Source: HGM11501 sp045123995 (GTDB taxonomy: Bacteria > Bacillota > Clostridia > CAKSNL01 > HGM11501). From it: a stretch of 21,106 nucleotides of DNA. Where the stretch lies: contig JBGVKY010000009.1 in the NCBI GenBank assembly GCA_045123995.1, positions 1 to 21,106 on the forward strand, in the 5' to 3' direction. The notes beneath the pieces were generated by a model. The model had not been told where the DNA came from. It did not search any database and saw nothing but the letters and a program-made list of their open reading frames with translations. Made by a program: the position numbers and the translations under genes. This document shows positions 1 through 6,996 of this stretch, piece by piece (position 1 is the first letter of the stretch; each line of letters opens with the position of its first letter).

Positions 1-403
1 TATTACATTAACTCCTGTTTACGGAAATGCTGATGTTACTGAAACTCCTACCATCACAATGGTAGTAAACGGCGAAGAAGCAGTATATGACAACGGAACA
101 AAGATGGCAGGTTTCATGATTACAAGATTTGTACCTGAGGACACAGAAGTTGTTGACACAGGTATCATCTACGTAAGAGATTCTGCATACGGCGAACTTA
201 CCGTAGATTCTGTTGGTACGAAAGCTCCTAACGGCAATACAGTAACGGTATCACTTTCTTCCAACAAAGCATCCGGTCAGTACAAATTCAACGCACTTTA
301 TGAGGTTTCAAAAGGTATCAAGGCAATCGCATTCATCACCTATAAGGTAAACGGAGAAACTGTTACCGTATATTCTGCACCTCAGACAGTTGCAGCAAAC
401 TAA
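1..403 (+). CDS. C-terminal part of a probable cell-surface protein (partial)
   Basis: The reading frame is open from base 2 with no stop upstream, so the gene begins outside the window; only about 133 C-terminal residues are visible. They are rich in Val, Thr, Asn and Gly with alternating hydrophobic residues, as in an all-beta, Ig-like domain of a secreted or surface protein. Recognisable stretches are AGFMITRFVPEDTEV, DTGIIYVRD and FITYKVNGETVTVYS. I recall this arrangement (a 'GIIY' strand followed by a 'TYKVNG..TVYS' strand) from C-termini of large clostridial surface proteins, but cannot name the family. There is no sorting motif or membrane anchor at the C-terminus. The gene ends just before a strong terminator and converges with galK. 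Ligand and function are unknown. Confidence 0.6.
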   Translation, partial: ITLTPVYGNADVTETPTITMVVNGEEAVYDNGTKMAGFMITRFVPEDTEVVDTGIIYVRDSAYGELTVDSVGTKAPNGNTVTVSLSSNKASGQYKFNALYEVSKGIKAIAFITYKVNGETVTVYSAPQTVAAN

Positions 404-410
404 TTAAATA

Positions 411-441
411 AAAAGGAAGAGCTAAGGCTCTTCCTTTTTTT
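411..441 (+). terminator. Rho-independent terminator of the surface-protein gene
   Basis: A perfect 10-bp stem (413-422 pairs with 427-436, arms AAGGAAGAGC/GCTCTTCCTT) with a TAAG loop is followed directly by a T run to 441. It starts 10 bases after the stop codon at 401-403. Confidence 0.93.
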
Positions 442-443
442 GT

Positions 444-479
444 GCAAAAATAAAAGCGGAAAGTTTTTCCTTTCCGCTT
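444..479 (-). terminator. Rho-independent terminator of galK
   Basis: A perfect 10-bp stem (454-463 with 470-479, arms AAGCGGAAAG/CTTTCCGCTT) is followed on the minus strand by a T-rich tract (453-444). It lies 9 bases beyond the galK stop. Together with the plus-strand hairpin at 411-441 it insulates the two convergent genes. Confidence 0.88.
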
Positions 480-487
480 CTTATAAT

Positions 488-1666
488 TTATTTAATTTCT
501 CTTGCTCCGTCGCCGATATCAAAGGAATAAAATGTTGCTTCATAGCCGATTTTTTCCTTGTAAATTTCTCCTACGGTTTTAATGAAATTATCTACTTTAT
601 CTGTCTTTACAATACTTACGGTACAGCCGCCAAATCCGCCGCCGGTCATTCGGCTTCCGATAACTCCCTCGGTCTTCTGTGCGGTTTCTGCCAGTGTATC
701 AAGCTCAATTCCAGTAACCTCGTAAAGGTCCTTAAGGGATGCGTGAGATTCGTTCATAAGGTGGCCAAAGGTTTCAATGTCACCTTTTTTCAATGCGTCT
801 ATGGACTTTAATACTCTGGCATCTTCATAAATAACATGGGTAACTCTGTTTTTAATAATGGGGTCTGATATCACGTGCTTGTGAATTTCAAACTCTTCGG
901 GAGTAATCTCGCCGAGGCAGGTTTTCTCGGGCATAACTTCCTTTAAGATTCGAAAGCCCTCTTCGCACTGGCTTCTTCTTTCGTTGTAGGCAGAGGCACT
1001 TAACTTATGCTTTTTATTGGTATTTGATAAAACCAGCTTTGCATCCCCTAAAACTACGGGAACGTGGGAAAATTCCAATGTATCACATTTTAAGAACATT
1101 GCCATATCCTTTTTGCCGTTGGCAGATGCAAACTGGTCCATAATTCCGCAGTTTACGCCAACGAAATTGTTCTCTGCCTTTTGACCTATCTTAGCAAGGG
1201 TAACCCTATCTGCGTCAATACCTCCTGCTTCCTTTGAGAAGGTAGAAAAAATAAAGGCAGTTACAATTTCGATTGCAGCAGAGGAAGAAAGACCGCCGCC
1301 GTGGGGAACACCGTCTTCAAAAAGCATATCCGCACCGCAAAGGGTAAAGCCCATCTTTTTCATTTCGTCTAAAATGCCTGCCTGGTAGTTTCCGTAGTCA
1401 AGGTCTTTTGCGGCATCAATGTTGTCAAGGTCAATTTTTACGGTTTGGGGAAGGTCAGTTGTCCTTATGAAAACAAAATTATCATTTCTTTTTCTGACTA
1501 CAACAGTGCTTTCGGCAGAAATTGCCGCAGGAAAAACATAGCCTCCGTTATAGTCGGTATGCTCGCCAATTAAGTTAACTCTTCCGGGAGAAGCGAAAAC
1601 CCTTATATCCCCGCCATCGCCGAAAATATTTACGAATTCATTTTTAAGCATTTTTAAATCTGTCAC
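488..1666 (-). CDS. galK: Galactokinase
   Basis: GHMP-superfamily kinase that phosphorylates alpha-D-galactose to galactose-1-phosphate with ATP, the first committed step of the Leloir pathway; cytosolic. The 392-aa length is normal for bacterial GalK. All three signature regions are present: the galactokinase box GRVNLIGEHTDYNGG (residues 28-42), the glycine-rich ATP loop GGGLSSSAA (123-131), and the C-terminal MTGGGFGGC motif. Asp177 in NCGIMDQF is at the position of the catalytic base, and Glu35, His36 and Asp38 are at sugar-binding positions. Translation starts at GTG 1666 behind a GAGGG ribosome binding site. The gene has its own promoter (1711-1739) and terminator. No galT, galE or sugar transporter gene is adjacent, so the rest of the pathway must lie elsewhere. 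Confidence 0.97.
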   Translation of the reverse strand: MTDLKMLKNEFVNIFGDGGDIRVFASPGRVNLIGEHTDYNGGYVFPAAISAESTVVVRKRNDNFVFIRTTDLPQTVKIDLDNIDAAKDLDYGNYQAGILDEMKKMGFTLCGADMLFEDGVPHGGGLSSSAAIEIVTAFIFSTFSKEAGGIDADRVTLAKIGQKAENNFVGVNCGIMDQFASANGKKDMAMFLKCDTLEFSHVPVVLGDAKLVLSNTNKKHKLSASAYNERRSQCEEGFRILKEVMPEKTCLGEITPEEFEIHKHVISDPIIKNRVTHVIYEDARVLKSIDALKKGDIETFGHLMNESHASLKDLYEVTGIELDTLAETAQKTEGVIGSRMTGGGFGGCTVSIVKTDKVDNFIKTVGEIYKEKIGYEATFYSFDIGDGAREIK

Positions 1667-1710
1667 TATAAATCCCTCTTTTCATAAAAATCCCCTCATG
1701 ATTTTTATTT

Positions 1711-1739
1711 ATTCTAACACACCCGAGCGTAAAAATCAA
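1711..1739 (-). promoter_or_regulatory. Sigma-A-type promoter of galK
   Basis: Read on the minus strand, TTGATT (1739-1734), a 17-base spacer and TAGAAT (1716-1711) fit a vegetative promoter. Transcription would begin near 1704, leaving a leader of about 38 bases before the GTG start. No galactose-type operator was recognised. Confidence 0.7.
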
Positions 1740-1757
1740 CCAATTTCGGCATTTTCC

Positions 1758-1786
1758 TTGCATAAAAAACGCATTTGTGATAAAAT
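1758..1786 (+). promoter_or_regulatory. Sigma-A-type promoter of the trmN6-rsmI operon
   Basis: TTGCAT (1758-1763), a 17-base spacer and TAAAAT (1781-1786) give an expected transcript start near 1793. This lies downstream of a possible first start codon's upstream region and supports the TTG at 1817 as the real start of the first gene. It is divergent from the galK promoter, with the two -35 boxes about 18 bases apart. Confidence 0.75.
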
Positions 1787-1816
1787 GAATTAAAAGCCTT
1801 GAAAGCAGGTGACAAA

Positions 1817-2500
1817 TTGATTCTCGAACATGAAAAAATAGAAGAACTTGGGGTAGGTAATCTTAAGCTTATTCAGTCGGATAGGCTTTTTAAATACGGA
1901 ACAGATGCAGTTCTTTTATCGGAGTTTGCCAAGGTGAAAAAAGGCGGCGAAATTCTGGATTTCTGTACGGGCAGCGGAATTATTCCGCTTCTTTTGTATA
2001 ATAGATTTCCCGAAAGCAATTTTTTTGCCCTGGAAATTTCAGAAAAAGTATCAGACATGGCTAAAAGAACCATGGAATTAAACGGACTTTCGGAAAAAAT
2101 AAAGGTAACCTGCGGCGACGTTAAAAACGCCCGGGAAATATATAAGGGAAGACAATTTGATTTAATAACCTGCAATCCTCCCTATATGGATGCAGGGGGT
2201 GGATTGGTAAATCCCGACCCTGATAAAGCGGCGGCACGCCACGAGATTTTTTGCAATCTGGAGGATATAATTAAAGAGGCTTCAGCACTCGTTCGTCCCT
2301 CTGGCTTTTTCGCCATGGTGCATAGACCCAGGAGGCTTACAGATATAATGAGCCTGATGAGAAAATATAAATTGGAGCCTAAAAGACTTGTTTTAGTGGC
2401 AGACACTAAAACAAGCGAACCCGATATGATTTTAATTGAGGGTCAAAAATGCGGAGGAAAGTACCTGAAAACTTACATGAAATTTATAAAGGAGCAGTAA
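1817..2500 (+). CDS. trmN6: tRNA1(Val) (adenine37-N6)-methyltransferase-like protein
   Basis: Class I SAM-dependent N6-adenine methyltransferase, 227 aa with the start chosen here, in the YabB/YfiC family that methylates A37 of tRNA-Val. The SAM-binding loop is DFCTGSG (residues 48-54) and the catalytic motif IV is NPPY (120-123). The family N-terminus (LEHEKIEELGVGNLKLIQ, then FKYGTDAVLLSEF) is clear. I chose TTG 1817 because an AGGTGA site lies at 1806-1811 and the promoter would start RNA near 1793; an in-frame TTG at 1799 has no ribosome binding site. The adjacent gene is rsmI, the same pairing as yabB and rsmI in Bacillus, so the operon opens with two RNA methyltransferases. The exact tRNA target is inferred. 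Confidence 0.88.
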   Translation: MILEHEKIEELGVGNLKLIQSDRLFKYGTDAVLLSEFAKVKKGGEILDFCTGSGIIPLLLYNRFPESNFFALEISEKVSDMAKRTMELNGLSEKIKVTCGDVKNAREIYKGRQFDLITCNPPYMDAGGGLVNPDPDKAAARHEIFCNLEDIIKEASALVRPSGFFAMVHRPRRLTDIMSLMRKYKLEPKRLVLVADTKTSEPDMILIEGQKCGGKYLKTYMKFIKEQ

Positions 2501-2501
2501 A

Positions 2502-3335
2502 ATGGCAGGAAAACTTTATTTGTGTGCAACTCCCATAGGTAACCTATCGGACATAACCTTAAGATGTCTTGAAGTTTTAGAGGAAGTTGACTTAATTGCG
2601 GCGGAAGACACCAGAAGAACCCAGACATTATTAAATCATTTTGAAATATCAAAGCCTTTAACCAGCTATTTTGAACATAACCGGAAAGAAAAAGGCATCT
2701 ATCTTGCAGAGGAAATGAAAAAGGGAAAAAATATTGCTTTGGTTTCGGATGCAGGGACTCCCGCTATAAGCGACCCCGGGGAAGATTTGGTTAAAATCTG
2801 CATAGATGCGGGAATTGAAGTAGTACCTGTTCCCGGTGCCGTTGCAGCAATCAACGGACTTATCGGAAGCGGAATGCCCACCGGAAGATTTTGCTTTGAG
2901 GGTTTTCTGTCTGTCAACAAACAAAGCCGTAAGAAGCATCTGGAAGAATTAAAAGATGAAAGACGCACCATGATTTTTTATGAAGCCCCCCATAAGCTTA
3001 TGGCAACATTAAAGGATTTTGCCATTTTTTTCGGGGAAGAGAGAAAAATCACCCTTTGCCGTGAGCTTACAAAAATCCACGAGGAATTTGTCCGTCTTAC
3101 CATAGGGGAGGCAATAGAGAAATATGAAGAAAATCCACCGAGGGGAGAATTTGTTCTGGTTCTTTCCGGTGCTCCCGAAATTGAGGCAGACTTTTCTGAT
3201 ATTTCCATAGAAGAACATATGGAAAAGTATATAAATGAAGGGCTTTCCGAGAAAGATGCCATGAAGGCCGTGGCGAAGGACAGGGGAATTAAAAAAAGTG
3301 ACGTATATGCTGAATTAAAAGTGAGAAAAGAGTGA
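2502..3335 (+). CDS. rsmI: 16S rRNA (cytidine1402-2'-O)-methyltransferase
   Basis: Tetrapyrrole-methylase-fold SAM enzyme that 2'-O-methylates C1402 in the decoding centre of 16S rRNA. The 277-aa protein has the normal family length. Visible family motifs are KLYLCATPIGNLSDITLR near the N-terminus, AAEDTRRT (about residues 34-41), ALVSDAGTPAISDPG, and VPVPGAVAAINGL with SGMPTGRFCFEGF. The C-terminal LSEKDAMKAVAKDRGIKKS segment is the short helix-turn-helix-like tail of RsmI. An AAGGAG site lies inside the end of the preceding gene, and only one base separates the two genes, so they are translationally coupled. Confidence 0.96.
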   Translation: MAGKLYLCATPIGNLSDITLRCLEVLEEVDLIAAEDTRRTQTLLNHFEISKPLTSYFEHNRKEKGIYLAEEMKKGKNIALVSDAGTPAISDPGEDLVKICIDAGIEVVPVPGAVAAINGLIGSGMPTGRFCFEGFLSVNKQSRKKHLEELKDERRTMIFYEAPHKLMATLKDFAIFFGEERKITLCRELTKIHEEFVRLTIGEAIEKYEENPPRGEFVLVLSGAPEIEADFSDISIEEHMEKYINEGLSEKDAMKAVAKDRGIKKSDVYAELKVRKE

Positions 3336-3982
3336 TTTTTTTGGAAAAGACGAGAATAATTTTTCTCCGCCACGGACAGAGCGAGGGCAATTTAAGAGGT
3401 GAATTTATCGGTCAGGGAAACGCACCGCTTACGGAAAAAGGCCATGCTCAGGCGAAGGCGGCGGCAGAATATCTGAAAAATGAAAAAATTGACCTTTTTT
3501 ATGCAAGTGACTTAAAAAGGGCTTTTGATACAGGAAAGCACGTGGCAGATTGGTTCGGGATGGAGATTATCCCTGAAAAAGAGCTTCGGGAAATTGAAGC
3601 AGGCTCATGGGAGGGAAAACCTTTTGAAGAACTTGCTCGTGAAAATGAAGATTTCAAGCTCTGGCTTTCGGATATAGGAGCATCACGGGCAACGGATGGG
3701 GAATCGGTAAAGGAGCTTTATGACAGGGTGAATGCCTTTGTCGATACTCTCACAGAAAAACACAAGGGTAAAACCATTCTCTGTGCTACCCATGCAACAC
3801 CTATAAGAGCGATTCTTTGTAAGGCAAAAGGTCTTTCTGCCAAAGATATGCAGAAAATCCCCTGGACAGCCAATGCCTCTGTTACAATCATCGATTACTT
3901 CGGGGATGAAGTTAAAATCGTAGTAGAAGGCAACGCCGATTTTCAGGGAGAATTAAAGACAGCGCTGCCAAGGGGAGTATGA
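3332..3982 (+). CDS. Histidine phosphatase family protein (phosphoglycerate mutase-like)
   Basis: A 216-aa member of the histidine phosphatase superfamily, which works through a phosphohistidine intermediate. The catalytic RHGQSEGN motif is at residues 13-20 (phospho-acceptor His14), the acidic ELREIEAGSWEG segment follows near residue 85, and the second catalytic histidine is His154 in ATHATPIRAIL. Candidate activities include a broad-specificity phosphatase, an alpha-ribazole phosphatase (CobC) or a phosphoglycerate mutase. The absence of cobalamin genes nearby argues mildly against CobC. The GTG start at 3332 overlaps the rsmI stop by 4 bases; an in-frame TTG at 3341 is an alternative. Substrate unknown. 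Confidence 0.9.
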   Translation: MIFLEKTRIIFLRHGQSEGNLRGEFIGQGNAPLTEKGHAQAKAAAEYLKNEKIDLFYASDLKRAFDTGKHVADWFGMEIIPEKELREIEAGSWEGKPFEELARENEDFKLWLSDIGASRATDGESVKELYDRVNAFVDTLTEKHKGKTILCATHATPIRAILCKAKGLSAKDMQKIPWTANASVTIIDYFGDEVKIVVEGNADFQGELKTALPRGV

Positions 3983-4797
3983 TTTTGGGAAAACACGTTT
4001 TATACATATCGTCTTTTAATAAGGAATTGATAAAAAACATTTCTGACGATATAAGAAATTTAGCCAGAAAAACAGGCGAAAGCCTGTGGGGTATTCCCCT
4101 TGATACGGGGATAAGTGAGGGAAGTATACTTTATCTGGATTCTTCAGTCATGGGAAATCTTCCCCTTATGGCATCGAGTTTAGGTGCTCCCTTAATTGAA
4201 TATGTGTTTTTCGACTTTGAAAATGACAGAGAAATTTATCTTATTTCCATGCTCTTGTCAAAGGAATTCTGCGAGGGAGAAATGGTTTTTAAAATGAGGG
4301 AAAAAACCATGGAATTGCTCCTTAAAAGGTGCAGGAAGCTGGATAAGGAAAAAGACGGCCCTGATTTTAAGATAGTGGATGAAAATCCCTTTTTCAGAAC
4401 CAGGCTTTACACCGAGAGAAAGAGTCTTATAAAAGGGGCTTTGGAATATGGCAGCTGCGAAGAATGTGAGGCAGAAGAAATTCTTTCAAAAGAGAGTGTT
4501 TCTGATGTATATATAGCAGACCCTTTCATGAAGGACAAGGTTCTTTCAAATCTTGAAAAGGCACTTGGAATAAAGCCATCAGCAGTTCATATAATTTCTG
4601 ACAGAGCAGATATTTATTCTCCCATGTCTTCTATTGATTCTCTGGTATTTAAGGGAGATGAAAAATCAGTAAAGGAAGCTCTTTGTGCACTGATGCTGGA
4701 TTTTTCAGACAACGGAAAAGAAAAAAGCATAAAAAGACTCAAAGCAGTATTTAATAAAAATACCGATTGTGAAAAAATAAAAAAGGCGGCAAGATAA
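3979..4797 (+). CDS. Hypothetical protein of unrecognised family
   Basis: I do not recognise this 272-aa protein. It is predicted soluble: no signal peptide, no membrane segment, with alternating hydrophobic strands and charged helices. The N-terminal 75 or so residues (KHVLYISSF, SILYLDSSVMGNLPLMASSLGAPLIEYVFFDF) look like an alpha/beta fold, and the middle is helical and Lys/Glu-rich. A CEECEAEEIL segment in the second half might bind a metal, but has only two cysteines. The gene is real: its ATG overlaps the previous stop (ATGA), an AGGGGAG site precedes it, and the next gene follows after one base. Neighbours (RNA methylation, phosphatase, DNA repair) do not point to one pathway. Confidence 0.8.
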   Translation: MILGKHVLYISSFNKELIKNISDDIRNLARKTGESLWGIPLDTGISEGSILYLDSSVMGNLPLMASSLGAPLIEYVFFDFENDREIYLISMLLSKEFCEGEMVFKMREKTMELLLKRCRKLDKEKDGPDFKIVDENPFFRTRLYTERKSLIKGALEYGSCEECEAEEILSKESVSDVYIADPFMKDKVLSNLEKALGIKPSAVHIISDRADIYSPMSSIDSLVFKGDEKSVKEALCALMLDFSDNGKEKSIKRLKAVFNKNTDCEKIKKAAR

Positions 4798-4798
4798 T

Positions 4799-5608
4799 AT
4801 GGACCTTTTAATAGAACTGGAAAATGACTTTCTGCCACGCCACACCTTTGATTCAGGTCAGTGTTTCAGGTGGAATGAGGAAGAAGACGGGAGCTTCACG
4901 GGGGTGGCATCGGGCAGAGCGGTTAATATTTCCTATGACGGAAAGTTTATAAAAGTGCATGGGGCAACGGAAGAAGACAGGGCTTTCTTTGAAGATTATC
5001 TCGATATAAAAAGAGATTATTCTGCCATAAAAAAACGTATAGCCAAGGAAGAAGTTATGAAAGAAGCAATTAAGTTCGGCAGCGGCATAAGAATATTAAA
5101 GCAGGACTTTTTTGAAACACTTTTATCTTTTATAATTTCCCAGCGAAGCTCAATTCCCAAAATCAAGGGCTGTGTGGAAAAGATAAGCCGTGCTTACGGA
5201 AAGGAAATCATGCTTGATAATAAAAGCTATTTTTCGTTTCCGTCTCCTGAGGAACTTAAAGATGTAACCGAAAAAGACTATCTTTCTTTCGGCGTGGGCT
5301 ATCGTGCAAAATATTTAAAAAAGGCGGTAGAGGATGTGCTTTCGGGAAAAATAGACGAAAAAACCATAAGAAGCCTTTCTACCAAAGATGCAAGAGAATG
5401 TCTTTTATCCATTTTCGGAGTTGGAAATAAGGTGGCAGACTGTGTTCTGCTTTTCGGACTTTCCCGCTTTGACTCCTTCCCCGTAGATGTGTGGATAAAG
5501 AGAGCTATGGACGAGCTTTACGGTGGCAGGGACGGATTTACCCTTTTCGGGGAAGATTCGGGAATTGCCCAGCAGTATCTGTTTTATAAAATGCGTTACG
5601 GAAGATAA
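4799..5608 (+). CDS. OGG-type DNA glycosylase/AP lyase (8-oxoguanine family)
   Basis: Base-excision repair enzyme of the HhH-GPD superfamily, 269 aa. The N-terminal OGG domain is recognised by DFLPRHTFDSGQCFRW (residues 10-25), a hallmark of bacterial and archaeal OGG1-like proteins. The helix-hairpin-helix is FGVGNKVADCVLLF (206-219) with the catalytic lysine K211, followed by FPVDVWIKR with the conserved aspartate D230. These match K249 and D268 of human OGG1, so a bifunctional glycosylase/lyase is likely. The loop that usually reads N-N-N after 'SQ' is here SQRSSIPKI (114-122), so base specificity may differ; a DNA-3-methyladenine glycosylase name is also used for such proteins. Last gene of its operon. 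Confidence 0.9.
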   Translation: MDLLIELENDFLPRHTFDSGQCFRWNEEEDGSFTGVASGRAVNISYDGKFIKVHGATEEDRAFFEDYLDIKRDYSAIKKRIAKEEVMKEAIKFGSGIRILKQDFFETLLSFIISQRSSIPKIKGCVEKISRAYGKEIMLDNKSYFSFPSPEELKDVTEKDYLSFGVGYRAKYLKKAVEDVLSGKIDEKTIRSLSTKDARECLLSIFGVGNKVADCVLLFGLSRFDSFPVDVWIKRAMDELYGGRDGFTLFGEDSGIAQQYLFYKMRYGR

Positions 5609-5609
5609 T

Positions 5610-6638
5610 TTATGAGTGTGCAGATTTTCTGCACACTTTTTTTGGCAAAAGGAAGAAAAGAGGAAGTAAAAACATAATGATATAAAAAATGAAAGGGGGA
5701 AGTGAAATTTCATCCGGGAATAAAGAGGGGTTTATTATGATTATGAGAAGAGAGGAGAAAAGACCCTGGAAAATTTTCCACATAATGCTTCTTTTCATGG
5801 AAAGATTGGCTTTTTCAAATTCAAAATAGCTTTGCATATGAACACAAAGTCCGTTAAATCCCAGTAAAAAAGCAGATAAAACGAGGCCTCTCAGGCTTTG
5901 GCTTAAAGATAAAAGACCTCCTGTGATTTCGAAAAGTCCTCCTATAAAGGCACAAAAATCCCCTTTAGGTAAAAAAGTTTCAAGAATTGATGTTGCTGCC
6001 TTGAATACAATGAAATTGAGACAAATAATTGCCATGGATCTGCTGCTTTTTAAAACAGAGAAGGAAAATGACGGAGCAATAGGGGAAAATGAAATTTTTA
6101 CATATTCCGGCTCCTTTTCTTTTTTAAAGGAAAAAGGTTTTTTTTCACGGGTCAAAACTCCTGCAATAAGTGATGAAAAAATGTGACACAGATAAAGGAG
6201 GAGTCCTGTCTTGAATGAGGAAAAATGGGAAACCCCGATGGTTCCCAAGACGAACATTATCCCGGCATTGTTTGAAAAAATCGGAAGTCTTTCAGCCTCT
6301 TCTTTTGTTATTTCTCCGTTCCTGTAAAGAGAAGCGGCAGTATTGGAGCCTGTGGGAAAGCCACCCAAAAGACCCAGTATAACCGCCTTGGAAGCGTTTT
6401 TGCTTATACCTAAAAGCGGACAAAGGAAAAAAGAGGCAACTTTGGAAAGTGCATCACCGCCAAAGGCAAACAGAAAGTTTGACAGAAATAAAAAAGGAAA
6501 AAGAGTGGGAATCAAGGTATCAAAAGATAAAAAAATCCCGTCCTTTACAGCTTTTGTTATAAGCTCTGATTTAAAAGGCATTAAAATAAGAGCTAAAAAA
6601 AGTAAGATAAATATAAAAAAGAAAATAAATTTTTTCAA
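5610..6638 (-). CDS. YlbJ-like sporulation integral membrane protein (nucleoside-recognition/Gate domain)
   Basis: Polytopic membrane protein of 342 aa with about eight hydrophobic segments, the first at the N-terminus (KKFIFFFIFILLFLALILM). The core ILGLLGGFPTGSN (with TAASLYRNGEITKEEAERL following) and FSNNAGIMFVLGTIG is typical of the YlbJ group, whose Bacillus member is a mother-cell sporulation protein. I placed the start at TTG 6638: AGAGGTGG lies at 6650-6643 just upstream, whereas a more distal ATG at 6701 has no ribosome binding site and would add 21 non-hydrophobic residues across the probable promoter. It is transcribed away from yqfC, another sporulation gene. Its 3' end overlaps the terminator of the convergent operon. 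Transported substrate, if any, is unknown. Confidence 0.85.
   Translation of the reverse strand: MKKFIFFFIFILLFLALILMPFKSELITKAVKDGIFLSFDTLIPTLFPFLFLSNFLFAFGGDALSKVASFFLCPLLGISKNASKAVILGLLGGFPTGSNTAASLYRNGEITKEEAERLPIFSNNAGIMFVLGTIGVSHFSSFKTGLLLYLCHIFSSLIAGVLTREKKPFSFKKEKEPEYVKISFSPIAPSFSFSVLKSSRSMAIICLNFIVFKAATSILETFLPKGDFCAFIGGLFEITGGLLSLSQSLRGLVLSAFLLGFNGLCVHMQSYFEFEKANLSMKRSIMWKIFQGLFSSLLIIIINPSLFPDEISLPPFIFYIIMFLLPLFFLLPKKVCRKSAHS
5615..5643 (+). terminator. Rho-independent terminator of the trmN6-rsmI-OGG operon
   Basis: A perfect 10-bp stem (5615-5624 with 5628-5637, arms AGTGTGCAGA/TCTGCACACT), TTT loop, then T through 5643. It begins 7 bases after the glycosylase stop. The hairpin also encodes the last codons of the convergent ylbJ-like gene; on that strand it lacks a T tail, so it terminates mainly plus-strand transcripts. 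Confidence 0.93.
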
Positions 6639-6658
6639 AAAACCACCTCTTAAATTAA

Positions 6659-6686
6659 AATATATGAAGGCTCGCAGGGAATAAGA
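6659..6686 (-). promoter_or_regulatory. Candidate sigma-E promoter of the ylbJ-like gene
   Basis: On the minus strand TCTTATT (6686-6680), a 13-base spacer and CATATATT (6666-6659) resemble the mother-cell sigma-E consensus (KMATATT, 13-15 bases, CATACANT); 6 of 7 positions fit in the -35. RNA would start near 6652, just before the ribosome binding site. Assignment is by consensus only. Confidence 0.5.
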
Positions 6687-6706
6687 ATTACAAGGGGGCA
6701 TAAAAT
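6679..6706 (+). promoter_or_regulatory. Candidate sigma-E promoter of the yqfC operon
   Basis: GAATAAG (6679-6685), a 13-base spacer and CATAAAAT (6699-6706) fit the sigma-E pattern, and yqfC is a sigma-E gene in Bacillus. RNA would start near 6713, followed by AAAGGAGG (6714-6721). The -35 block is the same DNA used, on the other strand, by the candidate ylbJ-like promoter. Because essential genes lie downstream, an additional vegetative promoter is expected but I did not find a convincing one. Confidence 0.55.
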
Positions 6707-6728
6707 ATTTAGGAAAGGAGGCCTTTTT

Positions 6729-6995
6729 TTGAAAAAAAAGATTTTGGAAAAGGGAATGGAACTTCTGGACTTACCCAAAGAAGTAACATTAGACATTGCC
6801 TATATAACCATGACGGGAAATTTAGGAATTACGGTAGAGAATTACAGGGGAATAATTTCTTACGATGATAAATCCATTAAAATAAATACAAAAGAATCTA
6901 TACTAAAAATTGAGGGAGAAGAGATGGTACTTTCTCTTATTACCGAAGAGATTTTATCGGTTTCCGGAAATATAAAAAAGGTGGAATTTATATAA
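6729..6995 (+). CDS. yqfC: Sporulation protein YqfC
   Basis: An 88-aa protein that matches the YqfC family in length, content and position: it directly precedes yqfD, as in Bacillus and Clostridia. The family features seen are an N-terminal Lys-rich helix (KKKILEKGMELLDLPKEV) and a beta-rich remainder including ENYRGIISYDDKSIKI and a C-terminal SGNIKKVEF strand. The start is TTG 6729, seven bases after a near-perfect AAAGGAGG site. It is needed for, or associated with, sporulation in the mother cell, but its molecular role is unknown. One base separates its stop from the ATG of yqfD. Confidence 0.92.
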   Translation: MKKKILEKGMELLDLPKEVTLDIAYITMTGNLGITVENYRGIISYDDKSIKINTKESILKIEGEEMVLSLITEEILSVSGNIKKVEFI

Positions 6996-6996
6996 A

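Noticed and set aside
440..811. Plus-strand open frame opposite the end of galK
   Set aside because: It starts within the terminator region and is antisense to conserved galactokinase motifs.
5923..6684. Plus-strand open frames (87 and 113 residues) opposite the ylbJ-like gene
   Set aside because: Lys-rich shadows of a membrane protein gene, without ribosome binding sites or synteny.
6639..6701. N-terminal extension of the ylbJ-like protein from ATG 6701
   Set aside because: No ribosome binding site, non-membrane residues, and it would cover the likely divergent promoters; TTG 6638 has AGAGGTGG properly placed.
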